From positions 62,001-126,000 of the forward strand of contig NZ_JAFMPM010000008.1 of NCBI RefSeq assembly GCF_017349355.1: a DNA stretch of 64,000 nucleotides. The letters are read 5' to 3'. The DNA comes from Thiothrix fructosivorans. GTDB taxonomy: Bacteria > Pseudomonadota > Gammaproteobacteria > Thiotrichales > Thiotrichaceae. Shown here piece by piece: positions 33,441 to 41,695 of the stretch. A model generated the notes under the pieces. It searched no databases and was not told where the DNA came from. It saw nothing but the letters and a program-made list of their open reading frames with translations. Position 1 is the first letter of the stretch. Each line of letters begins with the position of its first letter. The position numbers were made by a program, and so were the translations under genes.

Positions 33441-34210
33441 ATGCTGCAACGTTAACCTTACTGGGGCAATTATTGCGGCATGACTTGCGCGAGCGTTATG
33501 CGGGAACAGCGCTGGGCGTGTTTTGGCTGTTGGCGCAACCGCTGTTTATGCTGCTGGTGTATGCGCTGGTATTTGGGGAAATCCTGCAATTGCGGGTAGG
33601 GGCGGCAACCGATTCTGCGCAGTTTACCGCGTGGTTATTCACGGGTTTGACGGTGTTTAATGCGTTGGGGGAAGTGCTGACGCGTGCGCCGTCGATTCTC
33701 ACCGAGCGGCGTGAGTTATTGCTGAATTCGCCGTTGCAACCAGCGTTGTTGCCACTCTTGCCGGTCGGCTCTTCGCTGGTGTTGGAAGGGCTGTCGGTGG
33801 GCTTGTTGTTGCTGTGGTTGCTATTACAGGGGCAGTGGCAGCCGTTGGGATTGTTGTTTTATCTGCCGTTTCTGTTGTTGCGTGTGGTGTTTTCCTTGGC
33901 ATTTGCGTATGGATTGGCGGTGTTGGGGGTGTTTTTGCGGGATTTGCGCCAGATGATGCCACCGTTGCTGACGGTATTATTGCTGATTTCACCGATTGTA
34001 TACCCGTTGCAGGTTGTGCCGGAGGTGTTTCAGGCGTGGTTTGCGTGGAATCCGTTGGCGTATTTGGTGGCTGGTTATCGGGCGGCGTTGCTGGAGGGGC
34101 AATTTTTGTGGCAGGCGTTTGCGGGGCTGTTAGGGCTGGCTAGCGGGTTGTTGGGGGCGGCATTGTGGTTGTTTCAGCGGCTGTTGTTGCGGGCGAGGTA
34201 TGTGTTGTGA
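33437..34210 (+). CDS. ABC-2 polysaccharide exporter permease (Wzm/KpsM-like)
   Basis: Membrane protein of 257 residues with about six helices. The N-terminal LRHDLRERYAGTALGVFWLLAQPLFMLLVYALVF motif is typical of Wzm-type permeases, and the helices from PLLTVLLLISPIVYPLQVVPEVFQAW carry the family signature. It exports a finished polysaccharide chain across the inner membrane using the ATPase encoded next. Start is GTG at 33437, overlapping the upstream stop by 4 bp (GTGA). The stop overlaps the ATPase start by 4 bp. Confidence 0.88.
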   Translation: MNAATLTLLGQLLRHDLRERYAGTALGVFWLLAQPLFMLLVYALVFGEILQLRVGAATDSAQFTAWLFTGLTVFNALGEVLTRAPSILTERRELLLNSPLQPALLPLLPVGSSLVLEGLSVGLLLLWLLLQGQWQPLGLLFYLPFLLLRVVFSLAFAYGLAVLGVFLRDLRQMMPPLLTVLLLISPIVYPLQVVPEVFQAWFAWNPLAYLVAGYRAALLEGQFLWQAFAGLLGLASGLLGAALWLFQRLLLRARYVL

Positions 34211-35442
34211 ATGCGGCTGGGGTGATTCGGTTGGTAGACGCAGGTGTGGCGTATCGGCGGTATGCTCATCCGCGTGATGCCTTGCTGGAATGGGTGTTGC
34301 GTCGTCCGCGTCATGCATTATTTCATGCCTTGCAAGGTTTGAATTTGCGCTTGCAGGCGGGGGATTCGCTGGGTGTGGTTGGCGATAATGGGGCGGGGAA
34401 AAGCACTTTCCTGAAAATGCTGGCGGGTAATTTGCCGCCAACCAGTGGGACTTGCGAGATTCACGGCAGGCGTTCGGCATTGTTGGAATTGGGGACGGGG
34501 TTGCAGCCAGAATTCAGCGGTGTGGAGAATGCGCGGCTGGGCTTGGCGTTGCGCGGGCTTGCCCATGCTGACATCGAGCGGCAGTTGCCGGAGGTGCTGG
34601 CGTTTGCGGAATTGGGTGAGTTTGCGCAACAGCCAGTGAAAACGTATTCGAGCGGCATGGTAGTGCGGTTGGTGTTTGCGGTGGCAGCGGTGATTGAGCC
34701 GCAGGTGTTGATCGTGGATGAAGCCTTATCCGTCGGCGATCAGTATTTCCAGAAAAAATCCTTGGATCGGATGCGAGCGATTTTAAGCAAGGGCGCAACG
34801 CTGGTGTTTTGTTCCCACAATCTTTACCAAGTACGTGAAATGTGCCGTCAAGCCGTGTGGCTGGAACAGGGCAGGGTGCGGATGTTCGGCGCTGCGCAAA
34901 CGGTTGTTGATGCCTATCAAGATGCCACCCGCGCCAGAAATGCCGTAGGGGCAGACCCCCGTGTCTGCCCTCTTCAGGGTCACGATCAGGATGGGGAGGG
35001 CGCACACGGGGGTGCGCCCCTACTGCTGGCGGTTACGTTGAACCGTGATATTTTTCAAACTCACGACCCGTTTCGTTTACGCATTGAAGCCAGTCAAGGC
35101 AATCACCCGTTAGCCGATGTGCATGTGGGGCTGGTGATTCGCCGTAATGATGATGTGCAATGTTACGGCATCAGCACCCTGCATGATGGTGTGCAAATGC
35201 AGCCGGTGGCGGCGGGAATGGTGGCGGCGGAATTCGTGATTGAGCATCTGTCGTTGCTGTCGGGGGAATATTGCGTGGAAGTGTGGTTGATCGACGGTAG
35301 CGGCGTGCATGTTTACGACTCGCGTGAGCGTTGCTGTCCGTTTCGGGTGCAGCAAGCGGGGCAGCAGCAGGGCGTGGGCATGGTGATGTTGCCGCACCGT
35401 TGGGCAAGCGTGGTGGAGGTGGCGGATGCGCTGGCGTGCTGA
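34207..35442 (+). CDS. Polysaccharide exporter ATPase with substrate-binding C-terminus (Wzt-like)
   Basis: ABC ATPase of 411 residues. Walker A is GDNGAGKST, the signature is YSSGMVVRL, Walker B is VLIVDEALSVGD and the switch is FCSHN. The C-terminal 150 residues form a Wzt-type jelly-roll domain (LRIEASQGNHPLADVHVGLVIRR, LLSGEYCVEVWLID) that selects the chain to export. Between them the protein has the odd segment VGADPRVCPLQGHDQDGEG, encoded by a palindromic repeat (34945-35023). Start is GTG at 34207. The downstream acyltransferase gene begins 17 bp before its stop. Confidence 0.9.
   Translation: MNAAGVIRLVDAGVAYRRYAHPRDALLEWVLRRPRHALFHALQGLNLRLQAGDSLGVVGDNGAGKSTFLKMLAGNLPPTSGTCEIHGRRSALLELGTGLQPEFSGVENARLGLALRGLAHADIERQLPEVLAFAELGEFAQQPVKTYSSGMVVRLVFAVAAVIEPQVLIVDEALSVGDQYFQKKSLDRMRAILSKGATLVFCSHNLYQVREMCRQAVWLEQGRVRMFGAAQTVVDAYQDATRARNAVGADPRVCPLQGHDQDGEGAHGGAPLLLAVTLNRDIFQTHDPFRLRIEASQGNHPLADVHVGLVIRRNDDVQCYGISTLHDGVQMQPVAAGMVAAEFVIEHLSLLSGEYCVEVWLIDGSGVHVYDSRERCCPFRVQQAGQQQGVGMVMLPHRWASVVEVADALAC
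34945..35023. repeat. Palindromic repeat element inside the Wzt-like gene
   Basis: A head-to-head pair of GTAGGGGC-CC-GTGT-GCCCTC units, about 28 bases each, at 34945-34972 and inverted at 34996-35023. Each unit is itself nearly palindromic. Such units are usually intergenic; here the copy is read through in frame as a linker between two domains. A related degraded pair is at 42656-42720. Confidence 0.75.
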
Positions 35443-36322
35443 CGATTTTTCCTTGCGTTATAACCTGTTGTTTCCGGCGTATGCGCAACTACCCCCACGC
35501 TTGGGTTATGCGTTAGCGGGGCAACACGCGGGCTTGTTCCGCCGCAAACGCGCGGAGGAAGAGGCGGTGATTCGCACGCAAATGCAGGGGGCTTTTCCTG
35601 CGGCGACCGAGGTACAGCTTGCGGGTTGGTTGAACGATTATTATCGCATGGTGGAGCAGGAGGCGTTGGATACGTGGTATTTGCAACACCAGCCCATTCA
35701 AAATCTGGTGGACTTGCAGGGGTTCGAGGCAGTTGCGCAAGCACGGCGGCAGGGTAAGCGGGTCTTGCTGACGGGGGGGCATTTCGGACGTTTCTGGATG
35801 GCGGGCGCAGCGATGCGGGCGCAAGGGTTTACCACAGGGACGATTACCCGTGACGGCGGCACGACCAATCAGCATGGGCTACATCCGGCGGAATACCGTT
35901 ACCGCTTATTCAAGCTACAACGTTTACAACAGGCGTTGGGCGGGGCGTTTTTGGTGGAAGGGGATGAATTGCGCCCGCTCTACCGTGCGTTAAACGATCA
36001 TTTAATTGCATTAATATTTGATGTGCCATACATAGAAGCGCATAAAGGAAGAGTGACAGTTAATTTTATAAGCGGTACTATTGACCTGCCTGCCGGTATT
36101 TATCGAATTGCAAAAAAAACCAAGGCAGTGATCGCGCCGTTCTTTATGCGTGATTGGGGGGAGGGTCGAGTCGTGGCAGAATTTTCCGCGTTACTTGATC
36201 CCAATGATTATAACGAAGCAACACTGATGGGGTTGCTCGCCCAGCAACTGGAACAGCGTATCCGGGAAAGCCCCGGTCACTGGTGGTTGTGGCCAGCATT
36301 GCCCTTATTACGGAGCAAATAA
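35426..36322 (+). CDS. LpxL/HtrB-like acyltransferase homologue
   Basis: Protein of 298 residues of the lysophospholipid acyltransferase / lipid A lauroyltransferase type. The core VLLTGGHFGRFWMAGAAM is followed by the glycine-rich and basic segments ALIFDVPYIEAHKGRVTVNF and LPAGIYRIAKKTKAVIAPFFMRD. It lacks an N-terminal membrane helix. The catalytic HX4(D/E) motif is incomplete: H119 is present, but residue 124, where the acid is expected, is W. It may transfer a different acyl group, or have lost activity. Within the polysaccharide cluster it may modify a lipid carrier or sugar. Confidence 0.75.
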   Translation: MRWRADDFSLRYNLLFPAYAQLPPRLGYALAGQHAGLFRRKRAEEEAVIRTQMQGAFPAATEVQLAGWLNDYYRMVEQEALDTWYLQHQPIQNLVDLQGFEAVAQARRQGKRVLLTGGHFGRFWMAGAAMRAQGFTTGTITRDGGTTNQHGLHPAEYRYRLFKLQRLQQALGGAFLVEGDELRPLYRALNDHLIALIFDVPYIEAHKGRVTVNFISGTIDLPAGIYRIAKKTKAVIAPFFMRDWGEGRVVAEFSALLDPNDYNEATLMGLLAQQLEQRIRESPGHWWLWPALPLLRSK

Positions 36323-36324
36323 GA

Positions 36325-37209
36325 ATGAATCAGGGAACAAGCCACTTAGCATTGGATGACAACCACTCTCACAGCCAGATCGTGCGGCGCATTCCGCGTT
36401 ATGCGCAAGTCCTCGAACTCGGTTGTGGCGACGGCAGCATGTCGCGCTTAATCCGCGAGCGTTGCGAAGGGCATATTATCGGTATTGATCATAACCCCGA
36501 CATCGTGTGGCAGGCGCAACGCTATTGCGATTACGTGTTCACCGAAGATTTGGATGATCCGCATAGCCTCGATGCGCTGGAAGGCGAGAAATTCGATGCG
36601 ATTACCTTGGTGGATGTACTGGAACATTTACAACGCCCCGACGATTTGCTGCGCCGCCTTAAACCGCTGTTGTTGGATGAAGGGAAAATTCTGATTTCCA
36701 TCCCCAATATTGCACATGCCTCGGTGCGGCTAGAATTACTCAACGGGCATTTTGACTACGAAAAAGCGGGCATTTTGGATAGCACGCACCTGAAGTTTTT
36801 CACGGCGGAAAGTGTACAAACCTTGCTGGTTGAGGCGGGTTATGCGGTGCACGAGTTAGACTATACGTGGCACGATTTACCGGATGAGGTGATTGCACGT
36901 TACTTGAAAAAAGCGGGCTTAGAACCGACACCGCAAGCGCTGGCGAAATTCCATGAGCCGGATGCGATGGCTTACCAATTCATTATTTCCAGCAGTCCGA
37001 TTGTGGAAGAAAAGGCATTGGCAGCACATTTTCCGGCGGCGATGCTTAAGCCGATTGATGCGTCGTGGCAGACGTGGGGCAGAATGCACACCGAATTGGC
37101 GATGGCTCATGCGGAACTCGAACGCGTGTATTCGACGCGTAGCTGGCAGATGTTGCGGCGTGGGGCAACGGCGTGGCGCAGTATTCAGTCGAGATTCACG
37201 CTTGAATGA
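36325..37209 (+). CDS. SAM-dependent methyltransferase, class I
   Basis: Methyltransferase of 294 residues. Motif I is VLELGCGDGSMSRLI, the acidic end of strand 2 is IIGIDHNPD, and the motif FDAITLVDVLEHLQRPDDLLRRLKPLL follows, all typical of the Methyltransf_23 group. The C-terminal section ends with a membrane- or scaffold-like helix (YSTRSWQMLRRGATAWRSI), a pattern common in polysaccharide-cluster methyltransferases. Start is the ATG at 36325, 3 bp after the acyltransferase stop. It probably methylates a sugar or caps the chain. Confidence 0.82.
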   Translation: MNQGTSHLALDDNHSHSQIVRRIPRYAQVLELGCGDGSMSRLIRERCEGHIIGIDHNPDIVWQAQRYCDYVFTEDLDDPHSLDALEGEKFDAITLVDVLEHLQRPDDLLRRLKPLLLDEGKILISIPNIAHASVRLELLNGHFDYEKAGILDSTHLKFFTAESVQTLLVEAGYAVHELDYTWHDLPDEVIARYLKKAGLEPTPQALAKFHEPDAMAYQFIISSSPIVEEKALAAHFPAAMLKPIDASWQTWGRMHTELAMAHAELERVYSTRSWQMLRRGATAWRSIQSRFTLE

Positions 37210-37249
37210 TAGAGTGATGAGCGGCTAAACCGTCAATCATTATAATAAG

Positions 37250-38512
37250 TTGGGGTATGTTGTGGTTAAGGTCAGTGTGATCCTGCCAGTGTATAACCAC
37301 GCTCGCTGGGTGCAACAGGCGTTGGATTCGGTGCTGGCACAAACATGCAGCGCGTTGGAACTGATCGTGATTGATGATGCTTCGCACGATACCTCTTGGG
37401 AAGTGATTCAAGCGTTTGCGCACGCGCATCCGGCTGCCCCGCTGCACTGCGTGCGCCATGCTCAAAATCAAGGCGCACCAGCGACGATCAATGAAGGTTT
37501 AGCGCTTGCCCAAGGCGATTATCTCGCCATTTTAAATTCGGATGACGTGTGGGATGCACGACGGCTGCAACGCTTAGTCACGTTGGCAGATACGACCCAT
37601 TTGGATTTCATTAGCACCGATGTGGCGTTACTGGATGGCGATTCCCAACCCAAAGAAGCGGCTGAACCGCACTGGGTTGCGTGGTTTGAAGCCTTAAAGC
37701 AAGACTACGTGAGCCGCAACGACAGTTGGGCGACTTTATTGCGCGGTAATTTCCTCATTACCACCTCCAACTTCTTTTTCCATCGGCGCGTGTATGCGCA
37801 ACTGGGCGGGTTTGCCGAGCTGCGGTATGTGCACGATTATGAATATGCCTTGCGGGTTTGGTTAGCGGGTTTTAATACGCAATGCTTGCTGGGTGAAAAG
37901 CTGTTGGGCTATCGCTTACACGACACTAATACTATCCGTGAAAAGCCGTTGGCGGCGATTGAAGAAAACATGCGCTTGCTGTTGGAGTGGTTGCCGCGTT
38001 TGTACGGGGTATTGGATTGGCAACGTTTACGCGGTTTGGACATTCAGCTCCAAGACTTGTACCGCTATACCCGTGAGGAATGGCTGACGCTGGTGCATCT
38101 GCGTTTGGTGGCGCGTGAGCAAGAATTGTTGCCGCTGATTGCCGACCGTGATGGCTGGATAGCAGAACGTGACCAACTAATTGGCGACTTGCAACAGCAA
38201 TTGACACAGTACCAGCAATGGCTTGCCGAGCGTGATGGCTGGATTCTTGAGCGAAATGCTTGGATAGCGGAGCGTGATACGCTGATTCAGCGCCAAGCCC
38301 AGCACATCGCTGAGCGGGATACGTGGATTGCTGAGCGGGATACGTGGATTGCTGATCGAAATCGTTGGATAGCGGAACGCGATGTCCTGATCCGTGATTT
38401 ACAACAACACTATCAAGCGGTGTTAGCAAGCCGCGCCTTCCGTTGGGGTGAAACGCTGTTGTCGCCCTTGCGCCGTTGTAAGCAATGGTGGGCGGGGGTG
38501 AGTCATGCCTGA
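37250..38512 (+). CDS. Family 2 glycosyltransferase with heptad-repeat tail
   Basis: Glycosyltransferase of 420 residues. The GT-A fold begins VSVILPVYNHARWVQQALDSVL, with DDASHD and the DXD-like LNSDDVWD for nucleotide-sugar binding. After about residue 290 comes a long stretch of regular seven-residue repeats (DGWIAER, NAWIAER, DTWIAER, NRWIAER) encoded at about 38137-38400, then RAFRWGETLLSPLRR. The tail should form an extended alpha-helix or coiled coil, perhaps spacing the enzyme from a membrane anchor or a partner. Start is uncertain (TTG 37250 or GTG 37262). Confidence 0.85.
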   Translation: MGYVVVKVSVILPVYNHARWVQQALDSVLAQTCSALELIVIDDASHDTSWEVIQAFAHAHPAAPLHCVRHAQNQGAPATINEGLALAQGDYLAILNSDDVWDARRLQRLVTLADTTHLDFISTDVALLDGDSQPKEAAEPHWVAWFEALKQDYVSRNDSWATLLRGNFLITTSNFFFHRRVYAQLGGFAELRYVHDYEYALRVWLAGFNTQCLLGEKLLGYRLHDTNTIREKPLAAIEENMRLLLEWLPRLYGVLDWQRLRGLDIQLQDLYRYTREEWLTLVHLRLVAREQELLPLIADRDGWIAERDQLIGDLQQQLTQYQQWLAERDGWILERNAWIAERDTLIQRQAQHIAERDTWIAERDTWIADRNRWIAERDVLIRDLQQHYQAVLASRAFRWGETLLSPLRRCKQWWAGVSHA

Positions 38513-40574
38513 CAAGCTGATTTTGCGTGACTGGCAGCAAATTCGAGGGTGGTTAGAACCGCGACTCCAAGGTGTGCGCTTAATTTCCCTCGATATTTTC
38601 GACACGGTATTAGGGCGTTACGTCGGCGACCCAGAAGAAGTGCAACGTGCCGTTTGCCGTGCCGTCAGCCAACGGACGGGTATAGATGCTGAAACCGTGT
38701 GGCAAGCCCGCCAACACGTCGAACAAGCCTTACGGGCTGAAGCCATCCAAGCCGGTTTTGATCACGAATGCCGCTACAGCAGTTTGCTGGCGCGTTGGGT
38801 AGCGGCGTTGGAAAAGGAAGAAGAACACCACTACGCGTTAAAACATTTCATCCTCCAAACGGAATTGGATTTGGAAGCCGCCACGTTATATGTCAAACAC
38901 GATGCCCAGATTTTTATGGCGTGGGTGAAAGAGCAAAACCTTCCGATCATTGCCATGTCGGATATGTATCTGGATGGTGAGCTGTTATGCGAGCTATTAC
39001 GGCGTAAGGGCATTGTGGACTATTTCAGCTTTGTCTATGTCTCCGCCGATTTCAAACTGGGCAAATACAGTGGGCGGCTGTTCGAGAAAATGTTGCAAGT
39101 CAATGGCTTAGAAGGCAAAGACGTGGTGCATATCGGTGACAATCCGGTGTCGGATCGGCGTATGGCGTGCCGTGTTGGCATCCAAGGTATTTGGTTGTAT
39201 GAAAAAGCCGAGTTACGGCGGCGCGAACGCCAAACGCTATCGGCACAAATGGCGCAACGCGGTGGTATTTGGGTAGGGCGACATTTTTTTGAATGCGTCG
39301 CCACCCGTATGCAGCAGCAAGACAACTTGCAACCGCGTAGTTTCTTTTTCCGCTATGGGCGTGAAGTGTTAGGGCCTGCATTCAGTGTCTTCATGCAAGG
39401 TTTACAGGAACGTTTACAGCAACAAGCTGCCGCCGAACAGCCGATTGAAAAGTTACTGTTTGTGGCGCGGGATGGTTTTTTGTTTGAGCGTTTATACCGC
39501 ACCACGGCAGGGCAAATTCCATCGGAATATGTTTACTTATCGCGGCGGGTCATTACCGCAGCCGCAACAGCGGAGGGCTTAAGCTGGGAACAGACCATTG
39601 TGGCGTTTTACAACCCGAAGCAGCACGGGCTGGAATCGGTGTGCAAAGTGTACGGCTTACCACAAGAAACCTTGCAACCGCTGGCGCAACAGCACGGTTT
39701 TGAGGACTTTGCTGCCCCCATCCACCAGTGGGACGATGTGCGCCTGCATAATTTTCTGAACGATCAGCGAGTACAAACGATTATTCGGCGTGAAGGGCAA
39801 AAACACCGTGCATTGTTGCAGCGCTATTTGGAACAAGTCGGGTTTTTTGCGCATCAGCGCGTGGCGTTGGTGGATATTGGCTGGAATGGCACGGTGCAGA
39901 AATTCCTCAAGCAAGCGTTTGGGCAGCGAGCGGATTTTCCGGTATTGCATGGCTATTACTTTGCGTTTGTGCCGAAGCTGTACGCGGATTTTGGCGAGAA
40001 CAATGTCTGTGAAGGCATTGTGCATGATTCGCGGCGCGGCAATGCCTGTGAACGCATTCCGGCGGAATTTGAGGAAATTTTTGAGCAGGGGGCGCGTTCG
40101 TTTGAGGCAACCACGATTGCTTACCGCGAAGCGAATGGGCGAGTTGTCCCCGTGTTGAAAGCGGATTCTGCGCCGGATCGGCAGGCAGAATTGGCGTGCA
40201 ACCCGTTGGTGGCGCAAATGCAACAGGGGATTATGCACCATTGGGAGCATTTCAATGCGGTGCAGCAGTTAACGGGGTATTCCAGCCAGCAATTATTGCC
40301 GTATGTACATGGCTTGTTGGAGCGAGCGGTGGTGTATCCCACGTCCGAGGAGACGCGTGAGTTGACCCAATTGGTGCATACCGAAGATTTCGGGCATGAC
40401 CATGTGTTGGCACTGGCGAATCAGTCGGTCGGGTGGGGCGATTTGCTGCACCCTCGGCAATTGTTGCGGCGCTTGGAGTTGAGCGCGTGGCGTTATGCGT
40501 TGTTTGATCGGATTCCGACGGGGATGGCGAATTTCGCGTTTCGCATGGCGTATTTGCATACGGTAAAAAAATAA
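38505..40574 (+). CDS. HAD-superfamily hydrolase fused to a C-terminal domain (COG5610-like)
   Basis: Protein of 689 residues. The N-terminal half is a HAD hydrolase: nucleophile motif ISLDIFDTVLGR near residues 28-39, an IIAMSDMYLDG motif II, and KLGKYSG then VVHIGDNPVSDRRMA for motifs III/IV. The second half (FVARDGFLFERLYRTTAGQ, YVYLSRRVITAAATAEGLSWE, VALVDIGWNGTVQKFLKQAF) is a second HAD-like or DUF-type region common in polysaccharide clusters. Its exact role is unknown; it may process a sugar phosphate. It overlaps the previous gene by 8 bp. Confidence 0.8.
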   Translation: MPDKLILRDWQQIRGWLEPRLQGVRLISLDIFDTVLGRYVGDPEEVQRAVCRAVSQRTGIDAETVWQARQHVEQALRAEAIQAGFDHECRYSSLLARWVAALEKEEEHHYALKHFILQTELDLEAATLYVKHDAQIFMAWVKEQNLPIIAMSDMYLDGELLCELLRRKGIVDYFSFVYVSADFKLGKYSGRLFEKMLQVNGLEGKDVVHIGDNPVSDRRMACRVGIQGIWLYEKAELRRRERQTLSAQMAQRGGIWVGRHFFECVATRMQQQDNLQPRSFFFRYGREVLGPAFSVFMQGLQERLQQQAAAEQPIEKLLFVARDGFLFERLYRTTAGQIPSEYVYLSRRVITAAATAEGLSWEQTIVAFYNPKQHGLESVCKVYGLPQETLQPLAQQHGFEDFAAPIHQWDDVRLHNFLNDQRVQTIIRREGQKHRALLQRYLEQVGFFAHQRVALVDIGWNGTVQKFLKQAFGQRADFPVLHGYYFAFVPKLYADFGENNVCEGIVHDSRRGNACERIPAEFEEIFEQGARSFEATTIAYREANGRVVPVLKADSAPDRQAELACNPLVAQMQQGIMHHWEHFNAVQQLTGYSSQQLLPYVHGLLERAVVYPTSEETRELTQLVHTEDFGHDHVLALANQSVGWGDLLHPRQLLRRLELSAWRYALFDRIPTGMANFAFRMAYLHTVKK

Positions 40575-40590
40575 GAAAGGAGCGCCAGAG

Positions 40591-40773
40591 ATGGTTCTGA
40601 GTCCACTAAAACTGTTTGGTTACGCGCTGGCATTCCGCTTTTCTTCGGGGCGCGGGCGGTGTTTTAGCCCCGGGATCAAGGCGATGCTGGTGTGGTATGG
40701 CACGCGTTTGCGCTTGTTGCTGTTAGATTGGTCGGCGGCAAAGTGGTGGCGTGGCTGGTTTGAAGCGGGTTGA
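40591..40773 (+). CDS. Small hypothetical protein in the polysaccharide operon
   Basis: A 60-residue ORF preceded by AAAGGAGCGCC, a good ribosome site, 16 bp after the HAD gene. The protein is basic and tryptophan-rich at its end (SAAKWWRGWFEAG). It may be a true small protein, with its stop 2 bp before the next start, or a remnant of a longer gene. I do not recognise it. Confidence 0.5.
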   Translation: MVLSPLKLFGYALAFRFSSGRGRCFSPGIKAMLVWYGTRLRLLLLDWSAAKWWRGWFEAG

Positions 40774-40775
40774 CG

Positions 40776-41678
40776 ATGGAAGCCACACGCGTACAAATTT
40801 TGCTGTCAACCTGGAACGGGGAGCGTTGGCTGCCGGAGCTATTGGCATCGTTGGAACAGCAAACGTTTCAGGATTGGCAATTGCTGGTGCGGGATGATGG
40901 CTCGACCGACCAAACCTTGCGTATTTTGCTGAAATGGCAGGCAGAACATCCCGAAAAATTGGCAGGTTTGGTGCTGGATGGCAATCATTTGGGCAGTAAA
41001 TTGAGCTTCAGCCGTTTGGTGGAAGCGAGCACTGCGCCGTGTTTGATGTTTTGTGATCAGGATGATGTGTGGTTTCCCGAAAAAGTGGCAGTGCAATACA
41101 CCGCGCTGCGCCGCTTAGAAGCGCAATACGGTGAGGATACGCCGTTGCTGGTACATGCTGATTTGGTGGTGGTGGATGAAAATCGGGCGTTACAGGCGGT
41201 GTCTTTTTGGGATTACCGCGATTTCGATGTGGAGCAGCGCAAGCAGGCGTATTTGCTGAACAATGTGGTGACGGGGTGTGCGACCGCGTTCAACCGGGCG
41301 GCGGCGGTGTTGGCGTTTCCTTTGCCGTTATATGCGATGGAACATGATCGTTGGTTGGCGTTGGTGTGTGCATGGTTTGGGGTGGTATTGCCATTGTCTC
41401 ACCCGTTACTGCTGTATCGCCAACACGCGGATAATGTGATCGGGGCAAAGCCTGCTCGCCTTGAGGGCTTGAGTGCGCGTACCGAGGCGTGGAGTCAACA
41501 GGCAGAGGTTTTTTTACACCGTTTCGGTGAGCGCTTGAATACACAAGAATATCAATTGGTGGCGGCGTTGGCGGGGTTGCGGCATTTGCAAGGGTGGCGG
41601 CGGCGGCAACATATTTTGCAGCATCGCTTGTTTAAGCCGGGCGTTTTGAACAATGTCGCTTTGCTGCTCTTTGCTTAA
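40776..41678 (+). CDS. Family 2 glycosyltransferase (rhamnosyltransferase-like)
   Basis: GT2 enzyme of 300 residues. QILLSTWNGERWLPELLASLEQQTFQDWQLLVRDDGSTDQT is the standard start, with MFCDQDDVWFPEK as the DXD region. The later GCATAFNRAAA segment is typical of rhamnosyl- and related transferases. No predicted membrane helix. Start is the ATG at 40776, 2 bp after the small ORF. Next to it lies another GT2 gene; both should add sugars to the exported chain. Confidence 0.85.
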   Translation: MEATRVQILLSTWNGERWLPELLASLEQQTFQDWQLLVRDDGSTDQTLRILLKWQAEHPEKLAGLVLDGNHLGSKLSFSRLVEASTAPCLMFCDQDDVWFPEKVAVQYTALRRLEAQYGEDTPLLVHADLVVVDENRALQAVSFWDYRDFDVEQRKQAYLLNNVVTGCATAFNRAAAVLAFPLPLYAMEHDRWLALVCAWFGVVLPLSHPLLLYRQHADNVIGAKPARLEGLSARTEAWSQQAEVFLHRFGERLNTQEYQLVAALAGLRHLQGWRRRQHILQHRLFKPGVLNNVALLLFA

Positions 41679-41695
41679 CAACAGGGGTATACGTA

